From: Pseudomonas frederiksbergensis
GTDB lineage: Bacteria > Pseudomonadota > Gammaproteobacteria > Pseudomonadales > Pseudomonadaceae
Assembly: GCF_003732275.1 (NCBI RefSeq)
Contig: NZ_MOBM01000009.1
Location: 1-64,000 of the forward strand
Direction: 5' to 3'
Length of the DNA: 64,000 nt
The notes under the pieces were generated by a model, which searched no databases, was not told where the DNA came from, and worked only from the letters and a program-made list of their open reading frames with translations. A program made the translations under genes and the position numbers. Positions 63,921 to 64,000 of the stretch are shown one piece after another. Each line of letters starts with the position of its first letter. The stretch's first letter is position 1.

Positions 63921-64000
63921 ATGCGTCCAGCCCGTGCCCTGATCGACCTTCAAGCCCTGCGCCACAACTACCGGATCGCCCGTGAAGTCACGGGAGCCAA
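63921..64000 (+). CDS. dadX: alanine racemase DadX, 5' part
   Basis: The first 26 codons are present, MRPARALIDLQALRHNYRIA followed by REVTGA, the characteristic N-terminus of alanine racemase. The gene runs off the window just before the expected catalytic Lys (motif around AK-x-N-A-Y-G). DadX racemises L- to D-alanine, feeding DadA. The gene lies 97 bases after the RidA-family gene. Confidence 0.93.
   Translation, partial: MRPARALIDLQALRHNYRIAREVTGA

Overview
The window is chromosomal DNA from a Pseudomonas of the fluorescens group. The evidence is high GC with a G/C-rich third codon position, the gene families present, the many REP-type inverted repeats typical of that group, and a gene order that matches from memory the P. 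aeruginosa oxyR-recG to dadA-dadX region (recG, oxyR, spoT, rpoZ, gmk, yicC, rph, crc, pyrE, argB, algC, dut, coaBC, radC, rpmB, rpmG, kauB, dadR, dadA, ridA, dadX).

Region 1 (1-22.3 kb) is a complete-looking type VI secretion (T6SS) locus with the H2-type (HSI-II, group 1.1) order: tssA, B, C, E, a PAAR gene, tssF, G, H(clpV), a sigma-54 activator (sfa), a 46-residue lipoprotein (orfX), fha, tssJ, K, L, M, stp1, stk1. It carries lesions at three places. The sheath gene tssC has an apparent 7-base deletion that shifts the frame. A divergent vgrG at the left edge is reduced to frame-broken N- and C-terminal pieces and is interrupted by the end of an IS21-like element. A second vgrG directly after stk1 is cut to a 21-codon stub. 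The simplest reading is a recently inactivated, decaying T6SS that keeps intact regulatory, membrane and baseplate genes.

Region 2 (22.3-26.4 kb) is accessory: a frame-broken DUF6124-type gene with a structured leader, an SCP2-like small protein, a Fic toxin/antitoxin-like pair followed by a decayed partial copy of the SCP2-like gene, and a delta-60-repeat (beta-propeller) protein behind a perfect palindrome.

Region 3 (26.4-54.5 kb) is conserved core genome: a YbaK/HDOD protein, recG, oxyR, a Fur-box-associated exbB-exbD-tonB operon, an SDR epimerase, a lipoprotein, ridA, spoT, rpoZ, gmk, yicC, rph, a DUF4870 protein, gltS (an apparent local insertion), crc, pyrE, argB, algC, dut, coaBC, radC, a peptide-ABC substrate-binding protein, rpmB-rpmG, a cupin and an aldehyde dehydrogenase.

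Region 4 (54.5-64 kb) holds an MFS transporter, a phospholipase-D-like lipoprotein, a MocR-type regulator, a DUF1127 protein, a PuuB-like FAD oxidoreductase, a YkgJ-type Cys-cluster protein, and the D-alanine catabolic module dadR / dadA-ridA-dadX. DadX runs off the window. The aldehyde dehydrogenase, cupin and PuuB-like oxidase suggest polyamine or amine catabolism next to alanine catabolism.

REP/REPIN-like inverted repeats sit in at least eleven intergenic gaps, including one inside the T6SS operon.
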